Below are positions 33,356 through 44,363 of a stretch of 64,000 bases of DNA, one piece after another. Both the position numbers and the translations under genes were made by a program. The number at the start of each line of letters is the position of its first letter. Positions within the stretch are counted from its first letter, which is position 1. Below the pieces are notes generated by a model. It worked only from the letters and a program-made list of their open reading frames with translations. It was not told where the DNA came from and did not search any database. This DNA is from Pyrenula massariospora. Taxonomy: Eukaryota > Ascomycota > Eurotiomycetes > Pyrenulales > Pyrenulaceae. Location of the stretch: positions 124,001-188,000 of the forward strand of contig JAGFMI010000029.1 in assembly GCA_021030905.1 (NCBI GenBank), given 5' to 3'.

Positions 33356-35686
33356 ACAATGGCAGATCGTTGATGACAGGCTATATTTTCATTTCGCGGA
33401 TATGGTGGATGTCTTATGCTATACCCTATAAGCTAGGACGCTCGACCAGTGTGAACCAACGGAGATTCCAACGTGTCAACTTTCCTACAGAATCTCCTGC
33501 CACATCACCACCCCGCCGACATCTAGAAGCGAAGCGTGGAACCACAGGTACATCACATCCCAAAATGTAAAACCGCTCGAAAGCCGTTGAAGCAGCTTTT
33601 CCCCCTCGAGTCCCTCCCAGCGTCCACACGCAGGTATGTCCATACATACATGCACATCTTCATATCACCATACCACTACCTTCACCTCACTCCACCACAG
33701 CATAGCACAGCACCACAAATCTTCCGCCCCACCCCCCCTTCCCAGCCGCTCCCCAGGTAGAAACCAGCAAACACCCTGCGGACAAAAAGTCGCCCCTAGA
33801 CGAGACCAGACCAGACCAGACCAGACCAGCGGCAAATTCACACGGCTCGCCACAAACCCTTCTCCCCTCTCCCCAAGTTACGGTGTACTAAACAGCAGAG
33901 GTAAGCATTGAAATGCACACAGCCCCTATCCAACAATCCACTCACCCAAACTGACAGACCACACGCCCTCCTGACACAAGCACAACATCCCCTCTCCAGC
34001 AGTCCACGAGGTAAGGTAGCGAAGCGTAACATCCAGTAGGGTATGGTACACACTTGCCTAGTTAGTTAGCATTTAGCGTCCACCTACCTACCCTACCTAG
34101 CAAGCGAGTTAGCGAGCGACTGTAGCGCAAAAGAAAGATAAACGAAAAGAACAGCCAGGCGATCTGGGTAGGGACATCTAGACATCCAAGGCACAATCCT
34201 CTGCAGGGTAAGCCCAGGCACAGTTCCTATGTACACCACACAGCACGGTATACAAGTCCCCAACCAAACGCATCGCAACCTCCTACCAATCCATCCACCG
34301 GACGCAGGTCAGATTAGAATCGACGAATAAGTGGTCCATTCGTACGCACGCGCGCTCGCTCCGGTTCGGTAGGATTTTGCTCTCTGCGGGGGTCCCCAGC
34401 GTGAGATCGGATCGCTTCGCTTTGCTTTTCACTGGTGGTTCAGCTTTGGGAGGTGGAAGCGGGCTATTTGAGGTTTTCATTTTTTGAAGGGAGACGACGA
34501 CAACGAAGGACAATGAGGTCCAGATTGACAGATAGGTTGTGTGTAGAAAAAGGACGTGGAAAAAACGGAATTCGGCTCTGGCCGGCCGCTTCCCCAAAGA
34601 GATACGACTTGGTAGGCTGAGACAGCAAACAGTAAGATTCTAAAATACCTTCACTAATGGCCGCTGGGAGGCTCTGCGTTGCAATCCATCCAATCTAAAG
34701 ACGTAAATTCAAAGATTCCTGCAGATAACTCGTCGGTCAAAGTATGTCAAGGGGTCGCGAAAGCGTTCTCCAGTTTGGTGTTCTCATTGAACAAAGTGTC
34801 ATCCGCAGTGGAGGGTTGAAAGCGCGGGCCAAGAATGGCGGATCTGTACTCATGCTTGTGGTGTCTTTCGCATTACGGAGCAGAAGGGAAACATATTTGA
34901 CTGACAGGGATGCGCACAGATGGAGTGGAGAGGTCTGGAAAATATATCACACGAAAAGAAACAAAACCAACAACAGTTGTTGGAGAAGATGTGTAGACAA
35001 TGAAGTCAGTTTGATTTGCGGAGAGAAAAGACACGAAACATATCCAGAATCTAGTATAATTTTCCCCCAGAAAAGTAGATAGTCAACAACAGTAACTGCC
35101 TCAACAAAATTCTTATCGTGAGAAAAGTTGTGTATGCTTTCATTTAAGGTAGAATAGAACGTAGGCTTTCAAAAAGTTCGTCAAATGTGAACACCACATG
35201 AATCCCAAAAACAGTGAAAAGTATTTCTCTCAGCTCGATCGAGGTAAAGACACTTCACCGGCAGTAAAAAGGTTGCATAGAACAAAACGAATGAAGTATA
35301 CGTATGCAAGTCTTTGGCATTGTAGAAGAAATAGATTCTCGAATTATGCAGCGGCCTACTCCACTCCATCGAAACCAAAAACACCACAATGATTGTTCAG
35401 GGCATGGTGACATCACATCGGGGCCATTGCTGGACTGGTGACCGTGATCAAATCACCTAGTCCGTCACATGATCTGAAAGTGAGGAAAAAGAGGGAAGAA
35501 GACAGTGGTCGTGCGTGTTAAAAGGGGGATTAGTCTGTCTGTTTGCGGGTGTGAAGTTTGACCATTCCACCGCCGATGATTGATTGCCCGTTGTCCAAAC
35601 AGAGAAGAACCAGCGCCAGATTTGTTGGTCGGAGATCCCTTGTCAGATTTGTGCGTTGAAGGGATAGAATGATATGTTGGATATGT
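33356..35686. other. Long convergent intergenic region
   Basis: A 2.3-kb tail-to-tail gap between mS23 and RHO1 without a supported gene. It contains a short CCAGA tandem array at about 33806-33828, simple CTAC/TAGC-rich stretches at about 34050-34120, and otherwise mixed sequence. It probably includes a long RHO1 3' UTR. Confidence 0.45.
33803..33829. repeat. CCAGA pentanucleotide microsatellite
   Basis: About five tandem copies of the 5-nt unit AGACC (equally CCAGA) are directly visible within non-coding sequence. Confidence 0.9.
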
Positions 35687-36577
35687 TTACAGGATTCTGC
35701 ACTTCTTCTTCTCCTTCTTCCGAGTCAACAATGCAGCACGAGTCGCCGATTCGAAAACTTCGCGGACGCCTTCGTTGGTCTTGGCGGAGCATTCAAGGTA
35801 CTTGGTGGCCTGGATCTTCTTGCGGACTTCCTCGCCCTAGAACAGAAATGTGTTAACAATGAAGTAAAGTGTAAATTTGGAAGGACGTACCTGTTCTGGG
35901 CTGACAGGCTTCTGAGAGGTCTTCTGTAGCTCATCCTGCACACGACGGTCATGTCGGAGATCTTTCTTGCAGCCAACGAGGATGATCGGAAGACCAGAAC
36001 AGAAATGGAGGACTTCAGAGATCCACTAAGTTATGTCAACAACAATGTAGGCTGGCCTAACAACGCCAATCTCACCTTCTCTTGAACGTTATCGAGCGAA
36101 TCAGGAGAATCAATAGCGAAGCAGATGAGAATAACGTGTGAGTCGGGATAGGACAGAGGGCGGAGACGATCGTAATCTTCTTGACCAGCCGTATCCCATA
36201 ATGCTAGTTCAACGTGTTTACCGTCCACCTCGACATCGGCGACATAGTTCTCAAAGACGGTGGGGACGTAGACCTGTTCGGGCGACGTCAATGTCTCTAG
36301 TCTTGGAAAGTCTCTTATTTCCCTGCGATCCAACAGTGTAGATGATTTCGGGGTTATGGATGTTTCGGCGGATGATGGTAATGATGTGGGACGAGGGGAA
36401 TTCCATACCTCCGGGAAAGTACCCTTGGAAAAGACACTGAAGAGAACAGAGGGTTAGATTGTTGAAGTCCACACGATGGTAGCTCAAGATGCATTCTAAG
36501 AGTACTTACATCAATAGACAAGTTTTCCCGCAGGCACCATCTCCGACGATGACAAGTTTTCGGCGAATCTCAGCCAT
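35687..36577 (-). CDS. RHO1: Rho-type small GTPase RHO1
   Basis: Five exons, 36577-36510, 36436-36409, 36273-36076, 36025-35891 and 35836-35687, give 192 aa, the normal length. Visible motifs in order are the P-loop [11 protein letters not shown], switch [17 protein letters not shown], switch [22 protein letters not shown], the guanine-binding [18 protein letters not shown], a polybasic RKKEKKK and the prenylation box CRIL, whose terminal Leu predicts geranylgeranylation. Rho1 is the regulatory subunit of beta-1,3-glucan synthase and activates Pkc1 and formins, linking cell-wall synthesis to polarity at the plasma membrane. Exon 2 has only 28 nt, and introns 1-4 are 73, 135, 50 and 54 nt. Nearly 1.3 kb of upstream sequence is available for regulation. 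Confidence 0.98.
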
Positions 36578-37874
36578 GCTGTCTGAGGGCGAGAGGTTGG
36601 GTCAGTAGAGCTGAAAAGCGCGGAAGATGAAGGAGAGAATTCGTCGATCAAATAGAATGAGCGGCTACCGTCCAGCCTAGAAGGAAGATTTGGAGAAAGG
36701 AAGGAGTGATGAAGGAAGATGATGAGTCGGTGCTGCTTTCAGGGCCTTACTTTTTAGTCTGGGAGCCGAAGCAGCGCGGCTCAGCCCGTTGACAAAGCGT
36801 CGGATCCAAAGTGATGGAGCCCGCCGGTCGGTGAGGGTGAGGGATAATCACTGGATGTTTCTGTTTTCTTTGTGAAGCTCTTTGCGCGTGAATGATGAGA
36901 TTGAGAAACTTCAGGAAAGCGGTCGTTGGCACAGGGTGGGTCAGGGCGCGAGGCGGTTAGAGATAGGTAGGTAGCGTTGGTGCGTCGCCAGGCTGCCGAA
37001 CAAGGCCTGGTGCGTCAGGTATTTACGATACCAGATCTTCTGCGGTGTGGGAAAAAAAAGAGGCAAACAGAGTCTGTCTGCAGAGGGTGATGTTTTATTA
37101 GAGCCCGATGATCTGTCTACGTGTTTCAACTCCAGCAAATTCACTCCGCCAACCGTGCAAGCGCGTCCTTCGGAGCAAAGGGCCAATTGGTGCGAGGTGA
37201 ATGGAGGACTTGGGGGAGGCTCAATGATGGGGGCAGGAAGCAAGGCTCTCTCTCTCTCTTCGCTGTACGAAGTATCTCTCTCCGACAAGCCACTGCCTGT
37301 AAGACGGGTACGACGCATATCGTGGCGATTGGTTCTCACCGTCTGATGCATAGGCACGGCGAGCGCGATACAGATGGTTACAAGCCGGCGTGCGTCTGAT
37401 GCTCACCCCAGCAACTGTGCGATAGCCTTCTGGCCCTTGTGTGGCCCGGCTCTCGAGATTGGTCTTCCTCCCTGCATGACTTCCCAAACCACGTATACCA
37501 CACATTTCTCTTTATGCCATTTCCATTTGATACTATCGCCTGGCCGAGAAATTGACCTACGCGTAAACATGGAGTGCATGATCGAGCCACAAGTGCGGCC
37601 ATCCGAGACAGGAGGCGAAGATCTCTCGGACCCAGGCCAAGCGTACTGCGCCACTGCTTGGCAGCCGTGAAGGTGCATGGCCGCATGGCTGTGCGTGATG
37701 TGGATAAGGGGGTCACCGATAGAAGATAGAATAAGCACCAACAAAGACAAAGATGGACACTGGAACGAGAGAATCATTTTGGATATGACCTTGCTCCCAT
37801 GGAATGAGACTCATGGTCAATCTTGAGTATCTCCATCCTCCTTGAATCATGATGCCTCTGGAACGAATACCAGC
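36578..37874. other. RHO1 upstream region
   Basis: A 1.3-kb spacer holding the RHO1 promoter and leader and the 3' end of the next minus-strand gene. A CT dinucleotide run is present near 37248. Overlapping short ORFs on both strands are not protein-like. Confidence 0.5.
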
Positions 37875-39461
37875 CTACTTCTGGCTCCAATCCCCCCAAT
37901 ACCCCTTTTTGCCCCATATGTCACCTCCCCTCGTACAATTCGGCTGTCTTCTATCCTCATACGTCCCAAATGGCCACATAGGGATGAAGCAAACCTCATC
38001 GTACCGACATCTTGGACAACTCTTCCAACTCGACCACCCCAGCCACTCAACAAGCCCCTGGATCCTCGCCTTTGCTACACTATATTCTTCATCGACCAAA
38101 ACCTGCGAAAGTGAGGTGCAAATCGCTTCTGCAACATTACTCACGGCCATAGAGGAAATAGACAGAGGATACGAGCCTTCAAGAGGAAGAACCTGCCTCC
38201 AACACTCCGTCACCTCCATTGTCTCATTGCGCTCATCGTAGTCAGTAAAAGGAAGTAATGCCCATTCTGCCTCTGCCTGTAGAGTCTCGAGCTCACAAAG
38301 CTCCCCCGAGGCCATACGCCTTAATCGATCTGAATATCGCTGCACGATCTGATCTGCCACGACTTGCCAGTCGAATGACGGGGTAAAGGCTCCCTCCCTT
38401 GTCACAGTGGAGATGGTCTCGGTCCTAATAGCAGATAAAACCATGTCTTCAGCCTGCTTAAGCCTAGGCATGTTCGATGACCCTGGGAATAGGTTCAGCG
38501 GGTAGGCGTATGCGGTGACGAATCTGTCGTAGTTGATAGAAACCCTTCCCCCTCCAATGCCTTGATATCTTGCGGCGACCGCGCGATAGTAGTTCAAAGT
38601 CGCCTCGTCCTCTCCATCCTGACCCTCCCTGCGATATGCTCTCTTCCCTACCCTCGCGATCGTACGCAAATCCAAGCTCTTTTCAAAATCGCACATTATG
38701 ATCTCAAACCCACCCTCCATCCGCAAGAACCCATCCACCTTCCCCTCAAACTCATTCTGCGCCATCTCACACAGCAGCCTTGAGCGTCGATACTCGCTGT
38801 ACATCGGCTCGTCCCCCAGATCCAAGCCATGGAGGAGCACGTAGTCTTGGGAATCCAGAGTGCCGTTACAAGTCCCGGCAGCAGACTGGCCGTCGACGTA
38901 GAGGAGATGGAGAGGGTGTTTGGCAGCGTAGGTATGAAGGTAACCGGCCTTGATGTACGGATTATGGTCGTTGAGTGACTGCTGGAGAGGATTCTGGGCG
39001 TCGTCGTTTGCTTCGTAAGATTTCCCGGTCGATGAAACGCCTGTCAGAAGTTCTGGAGAAAAGTAAATACGCCGTACAACGTGCTCTTCTTGACTTTTTC
39101 CATGCCCCGGTACTTTAAACCGGTTATTTTGCCAGCGTATGATCCCCGCCGCATACATCAAAGAATGCTCTGGTTCAAAAGCAATCCATTCTATCCCCTT
39201 CACTGGATCAGGCCCGGCGCTGCCGTGATAAAAGTCCGTGCCTTGAGGCACAGTTGCCATGAAGAAAGACATGCCGTTGTGGTTGAGAGAAGAGCCCCAC
39301 TGCCTCATAGCGGAATGTATTGCGTTGAATATGTGATTCGAATTAGAGAGGACGAGGTTTGGAGGGTCGAACGGTGTCGCAGCTGTCCCCGGGCCATTAC
39401 CGGGGAACGCAAAAACCATAAAATGAAACAGGATCTGGAAGGAGAAAAGGAAGACTTTCAT
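37875..39461 (-). CDS. Uncharacterised secreted protein
   Basis: A single exon encodes 528 aa when the first ATG is used (39461); the frame is open further upstream but without an ATG. The N terminus MKVFLFSFQILFHFMVFAFP is a good signal peptide. I do not recognise the family. Notable blocks are GMSFFMATVPQGTDFYHG, GIEWIAFEPEHSLMYA, KAGYLHTYAAKHPLHLLYVD, the Cys-containing SAAGTCNGTLDSQDYVLLHG, GGFEIIMCDFEKSLDLR and NYDRFVTAYAYPLNLFPGS, with a Cys-rich end SSWKSCPRCRYDEVCF. Several N-glycosylation sequons (for example NGT and NET) fit an extracellular or lumenal location. The ordered, aromatic-rich sequence suggests a folded, possibly enzymatic protein; no active site could be identified. Confidence 0.75.
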   Translation of the reverse strand: MKVFLFSFQILFHFMVFAFPGNGPGTAATPFDPPNLVLSNSNHIFNAIHSAMRQWGSSLNHNGMSFFMATVPQGTDFYHGSAGPDPVKGIEWIAFEPEHSLMYAAGIIRWQNNRFKVPGHGKSQEEHVVRRIYFSPELLTGVSSTGKSYEANDDAQNPLQQSLNDHNPYIKAGYLHTYAAKHPLHLLYVDGQSAAGTCNGTLDSQDYVLLHGLDLGDEPMYSEYRRSRLLCEMAQNEFEGKVDGFLRMEGGFEIIMCDFEKSLDLRTIARVGKRAYRREGQDGEDEATLNYYRAVAARYQGIGGGRVSINYDRFVTAYAYPLNLFPGSSNMPRLKQAEDMVLSAIRTETISTVTREGAFTPSFDWQVVADQIVQRYSDRLRRMASGELCELETLQAEAEWALLPFTDYDERNETMEVTECWRQVLPLEGSYPLSISSMAVSNVAEAICTSLSQVLVDEEYSVAKARIQGLVEWLGWSSWKSCPRCRYDEVCFIPMWPFGTYEDRRQPNCTRGGDIWGKKGYWGDWSQK

Positions 39462-40965
39462 CTTGCGAAGGATGAGAGAGTCCACTGACCATTTCTTGAA
39501 TGAAAGGACAGAATGAAAACGACGCTCGTCTTGCACATAGGTTTCGTGTCATTGTTAGTGTGCTGCCCGCCCCGCTAATAGCGACGGCTTGACGGGTCAT
39601 TCTCTGGCTATGTCAGCTTCTCTCTGCTCGGCTAGAATCTTCACGTAAGTTCTGCTTGCCCAGGCCCTTTTCCCTGATAGATCCGGAAGTGCTCTATGAG
39701 GTTTCGCCCGTTTCTCCCATAGCGTAACTTTGTCTTTGTGTACAAGTATTGGATTGCTTGTTTTGAGCGACATCGCAGAGCTCATGGCTCCAGGCTACAC
39801 AGTAGTTGGTAGGTAAGTATTCCGAGCCAGTTTTCTTCTTCGCTTCCGTTTCATTTTCGTGATTGCTTTTGGCAGTTTCCGTTCTTGGATAATTGCAGCA
39901 GCTCGCTTTCTCTCAGTCCTGTGAGTTCTCTCCTCTGCACCAACTTTACGAGTGAAAGCGACCATCGCTTTCGTATTGCTTTTCACGTATTGCAGAAACG
40001 GATAAAATTCCAAAAGGGCTTTTTAAAGTATTCTGAGAGATGGTTGTACGTTGTCGAAAATTATATGATTAGATAAGATAAGGGTGACAAGGTGTGTGGT
40101 GCAATTGGTGGAGGGTGGGTAGCCAGTTAGATTTCAGACCCTTTCAGTTTAGCTACAGATGAACCTCAGGCCATTTTCTTTCAGATAGGTGGGCAAAGGT
40201 TTTTTCTTGCACGCACATTACACTGTTGGATCTTTTTCTTATATTTTCTCTACCCTAACATTACTACTCAGCCTACTTTCCTTCAATCACCCTTTTCCCA
40301 TCTCCCTCCACTCTCGAACCGTTTCCCGGGCATAGGCATGTATATCAATGATCGTTCTCCTGCAACTTGTGCTGCTAAAACGCCTGACCTGTCCTATCCT
40401 TATGCTCCGCGCTTTTGCTCCTTCTGCCATGAAACAAATGAAAAGCGAGCTCTTGCCCATCTTCGTTGGATTTTGTATTAGCGAATGTTCATGCCATCCA
40501 GACGCACATGCTGCGCAAGCCAAGGAAACGAAGACTTTCTGACCATGTCAAGCCTTATGAGCCTTCGAGCAAATGGCGTCTGCATCTGGATTCGAATTAG
40601 GGTTTATAAATTTCATTGTCATCGCGTTTTCGTCGTGGAAAATAGGGCGTGCGAAGCGAGAGGATCTTGATGAGAAGGGAATTGGAGTCTATCGCCAGCT
40701 CGAAATGGTGGTTGACAGATAATGAAGTTCCGGTGGAGTTGCCTGACAGCATTGTCGAGAATGATACAGCGCAAGAATGTGGTTGGGAGTTATCGGTGGC
40801 CAGGAGAGCACGCTTCCTAAGGAAGGGATGTAGGCAACCCTATTTTATGCATTGAGTATCTTGAGAGCTTGGTCCTCACACGGTGCCATGGTGCCCAAAC
40901 CAAGAAGGAAAAGTGTCAGTCAGTGGATATCCCAATCGATGCAAGATGTCATGACAAGTAGATCA
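39462..40965. other. Intergenic region
   Basis: A 1.5-kb spacer between two minus-strand genes, with pyrimidine-rich tracts at about 40200-40310 and a TACCCTAAC motif near 40253. The short ORFs present are not convincing. Confidence 0.5.
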
Positions 40966-42602
40966 TTAACCTGTCGATCACGTTAGTATCGCTGTCCTTA
41001 CAATTCCAATTTGATCACGTACCGCAGCAGAGAGCCTTCATAACTTTCTGGAAGAAACCAGGCTGAGGTTCCTGTTGTGTTTGGGTGTTTCCTCTACTCC
41101 CACCCTGCTGGTTCACCAAAGCTTGACCAGCAGGGCTACTGCCCATCCTCGGCAGATTCGCATTGCTGTTCTGGAATTGGGCTTGGGTGCTTGCTGTTGG
41201 CGTCACGACGTCCAAAGCCTGACCCCCCGCTAAACCGCTCTGACGCTTGTTGACTGGCAGGCCCGACCCGGGCGCGTTTTGCCGATCGCGCGAAGTCTTC
41301 CCCACGACTCCTGGCTTCCCGGGAGATGGGGGCGGGGGTTGCGCGGCGTTTAAACGGTCGGCAGTTACACCTGCTGCACGCCTGGGATCACCTCGAGGCT
41401 GCCCGTGAAGTTCACGTGCTGACGAGTTCGGCGCGGCGTTGGCTTGGTGTAGGTGATGTTGTGACGGATGGGACTTGACGGCTTCCCATCCCCGGCCACC
41501 ATTCAGTTTCATCCAATCGTATTCTCCATCCTCAACTTCGCCAGTATTCTTCAAGGCCTGCGTAAATAAATCGCGTAGGAAATCATAATCAGGTGTATCT
41601 TCGAATCCAAGATTCCGAACGTAGCTAAGGTACTTGTTGAACTCCTCTGTATCACTTGTCAGTTTTGCGAAGAACAAATTCTTGATAGATCGTACCCGGA
41701 AATCCATCACAAAGGTCTTTGATAGCCGTTGTCTGTTTCTTTTCCCCGATCTTTTCGTACTTTTGTTTATTTGTGGCAGCTTTCAAACCCTGCCATGGCA
41801 AACCACCGCGAAGGAAATACATGAAGACATGGCCCAGAGCTTCGAGATCGTCTCTTCGAGATTGCTCTCTTCCCAAATGTGTGTTGATGCTCATATAACG
41901 AGCTGTCCCTGACAATGACTTACGCTCCCTATATGGAATGTGTTGTTTGGTTTTCGGGTCTCGGTATTGCTTCGCCATTCCAAAATCAACGACGTAAATG
42001 ACGTTTGCCATCTTTGAGTTTGGCCGGCCGATAAGGAAATTGTCTGGTTTTATGTCGCGGTAAATGAGGTTCTTTTCGTGAATGGTTTGAACTCGGGAAA
42101 GCTAAGGCAGAATCAGAAATGCTTCAAGAATGCTAAGTAGTTGAGCCCACCATCTGTTTGGCTACCATGACAACAGTCTTAGTGGAGAATCGCCGGTTGC
42201 AGTGGTCGAATAGGTCTTCCAAGCTCGGCCCTAGTAGGTCTATCACAAGAATATTGTGAAGACCTTCTTGACCAAAATAGTAGACGTTGGGGATCCCCAC
42301 TACGATAATGTTAGTCGTAAAGCAAGGCTACGGATCAACCAAGCTTACTGCATCCCACTAAGATCTTATAAGTGCGGTATTCATCTCGTAGTTGCGGTGC
42401 ATCGCTCTTTCGTGGTTCCTATCGGCAGTGAGAAGAGGGTCCGGGGAAGAGCTCTGGAAGGAAAATGCCGTACAAATTTGATAGCTACTTGTTGGTTGTT
42501 GAGCAAGTTTGTGCCCTCAAAGATGACACCAAATGAACCTTCCCCAATCTTTTTCCCGACTCTGTAGTGCACTCCGACAACATTTGACGACGAAGATGCC
42601 AT
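40966..42602 (-). CDS. Casein kinase I, Yck-type, lipid-anchored
   Basis: Coding exons are 42602-42474, 42418-42349, 42299-42151, 42101-41696 and 41646-41023, plus a probable 5-nt last coding piece 40970-40966; the product is 460 aa (461 if the last intron is retained, ending at 41015). Kinase marks are [60 protein letters not shown] and [19 protein letters not shown], all close to yeast Yck1/2 and the CK1-gamma type. After [12 protein letters not shown] comes a Gln/Pro/Ser-rich tail ending in [12 protein letters not shown]. The terminal Cys-Cys is the palmitoylation site that holds Yck kinases at the plasma membrane, where they act in polarity, endocytosis and nutrient sensing. The promoter region is long. 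Confidence 0.95.
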
Positions 42603-44363
42603 TTCTTATTGTGTTGAAGCGATGCCAATTGGTCGATAAGAGTAGTTTAGAGGATGAGGTTGGGGGAGAATTCACACAAGCGACGGTGGGGGCAGAGTCG
42701 GAGGATTGGCGAGATTTTGAGAATCGCTGGAGAAATGTTGTTAGTACCGGTTGAGGCATTCCACAGCGTACTTGAAGTGCCCAAAATGCAGCGAAGATTT
42801 GCGTTTCATGCCTGTGCGTAAATGGTAAGAAGCTCAGAGTTGTTTGCGTACCTCGATTTTCTGAAGGTCGTCCCGGTCAGATGGACCGTTAACGAGCCCG
42901 CCGCAATTACCCTCCTCCCAGCACGAGGGATATAATTGTTTCAGGAAGTCTCATGCAAAGTTGGAAGGTGTCTTGAATCGCTTTGGCAATGGAAGGTAGC
43001 CTGGAGTCGCGCGTGGAGACGGCGTCTGGGGTGGAGGTCGGCAGTGTGAGGCTGAAGGGGAGGATGGGTGAGGCCGGTGATTGGTGTTGCCTGTGTTTCG
43101 GGTTGTCTTAGAGAGATTTTCTTGCTGCGGGTGACCGATTACGCCGGCTCGAGGAAAGCAGCTCAGAGCTCGCTTCTACCCACCGTGACCGATTACTTCT
43201 GAGCGAAAAAGGTTCAATGCAGGAAGCGAGAGGTGAGTCGTGGCCGAAATGGGAGACCAGTGCAAAATGCTGCACAGCTCCAGGGGGTCCGATTTTGCCT
43301 GCAGCGGCAGACCTCGCCCGTTCAATTTTAGCTGCCCGACGGCCGGCTAGACCGCGCATGGTTAAAGCAGAGGAAGCTATGCCCCGCCCAGCTCTAGCAG
43401 CCTTTCACCTGATTTCCCCCTAAACTCCCCCCGGCAAGGCGGCAAAGCGCAGCAGAGACTCGACTCCGCCGAGACCATTAACCTCTCCCAGGGGAGCGCC
43501 TTCTCCGAACCTCTCAAAGACTCTCGACCGCCGCCCAGGAAATTGAGCTGCACCCAGGCATCGTGTTCAGAGTTCAATAGTCCATCGGTACCCCAGCCCT
43601 ACGGGTCCTACGGGAGTGGCATTTGCACATCATGTCAACGCCATTGGCGCCTCCCTCCCGCAGCCTCGAAGAGCATCCCCGTGTGTGACTTGCAGGTCGC
43701 ACAGACAGGGCAGCTGCTTGGTTCAGGGGCATCGCATAAAGGGTCGGAGGATTCTCAGAAAGTCAACTTAACGCCAACTAGTGCACCTTGGAGCACTCTA
43801 TGCCGACCACAGCTGAGAGTCGATTTGCCATTCAGATCTAGTGAACTGTGAAAATACACGTAATTTGCACAATCAAGCTGCACATATCATGATACGTATG
43901 AATCAACAGCCTTGTCAGCCTCTAAAGTCTCTGGTACCCTCGATCCCTTGCTTTTCTATCCATGCTGTCTGTCTCTCTATCTGTATTCCATGGCCTTGCT
44001 CCTAAGTATAAGCTGCTAAGGCTTGAGAAAAGTGGAGAAATAGTGGCTTTCATTGTTTCTTTTTCGGATCACCCCTCATATGGTTTCATCCGCACAGATG
44101 AGTAGGGGTGGTCTCAACCGGGCTAGAAGCTGAATAGACTCGTTGTCGGTATGTGTCTTCCCTCTCCGAAGGTCGCTCCACCATTTTCATAACGTCAGTG
44201 TGCTGTCGTAAAGGATTTATCCATTTTGGGCTTTCTGTGGCCTTGTCTTGTCTGTGTCAGTCCGCAATCAACCCGGGCTACTTGTCAAAAGAATTTGGTA
44301 TCCACGCTAAAGGAGTTGCTTGGCCGCGTAAGACATGATCGTGAGGTGGGACACAAGAGAGGA
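42603..44363. other. Kinase upstream region with a 12-bp direct repeat
   Basis: A 1.76-kb spacer mostly serving as kinase promoter and leader. It contains GTGACCGATTAC twice, at 43131-43142 and 43185-43196. The frames at 43108-43850 are open on both strands but have no recognisable protein features. Confidence 0.45.
43131..43196. repeat. Direct repeat GTGACCGATTAC x2
   Basis: Two exact 12-bp copies start 54 bp apart, roughly 530-590 bp upstream of the casein kinase ATG. The spacing suggests paired factor sites, but the factor is unknown. Confidence 0.6.

Noticed and set aside
34020-34120. TACCTACCCTACC-type stretch as a telomere-like repeat
   Set aside because: The unit is irregular and too short; no TTAGGG array.
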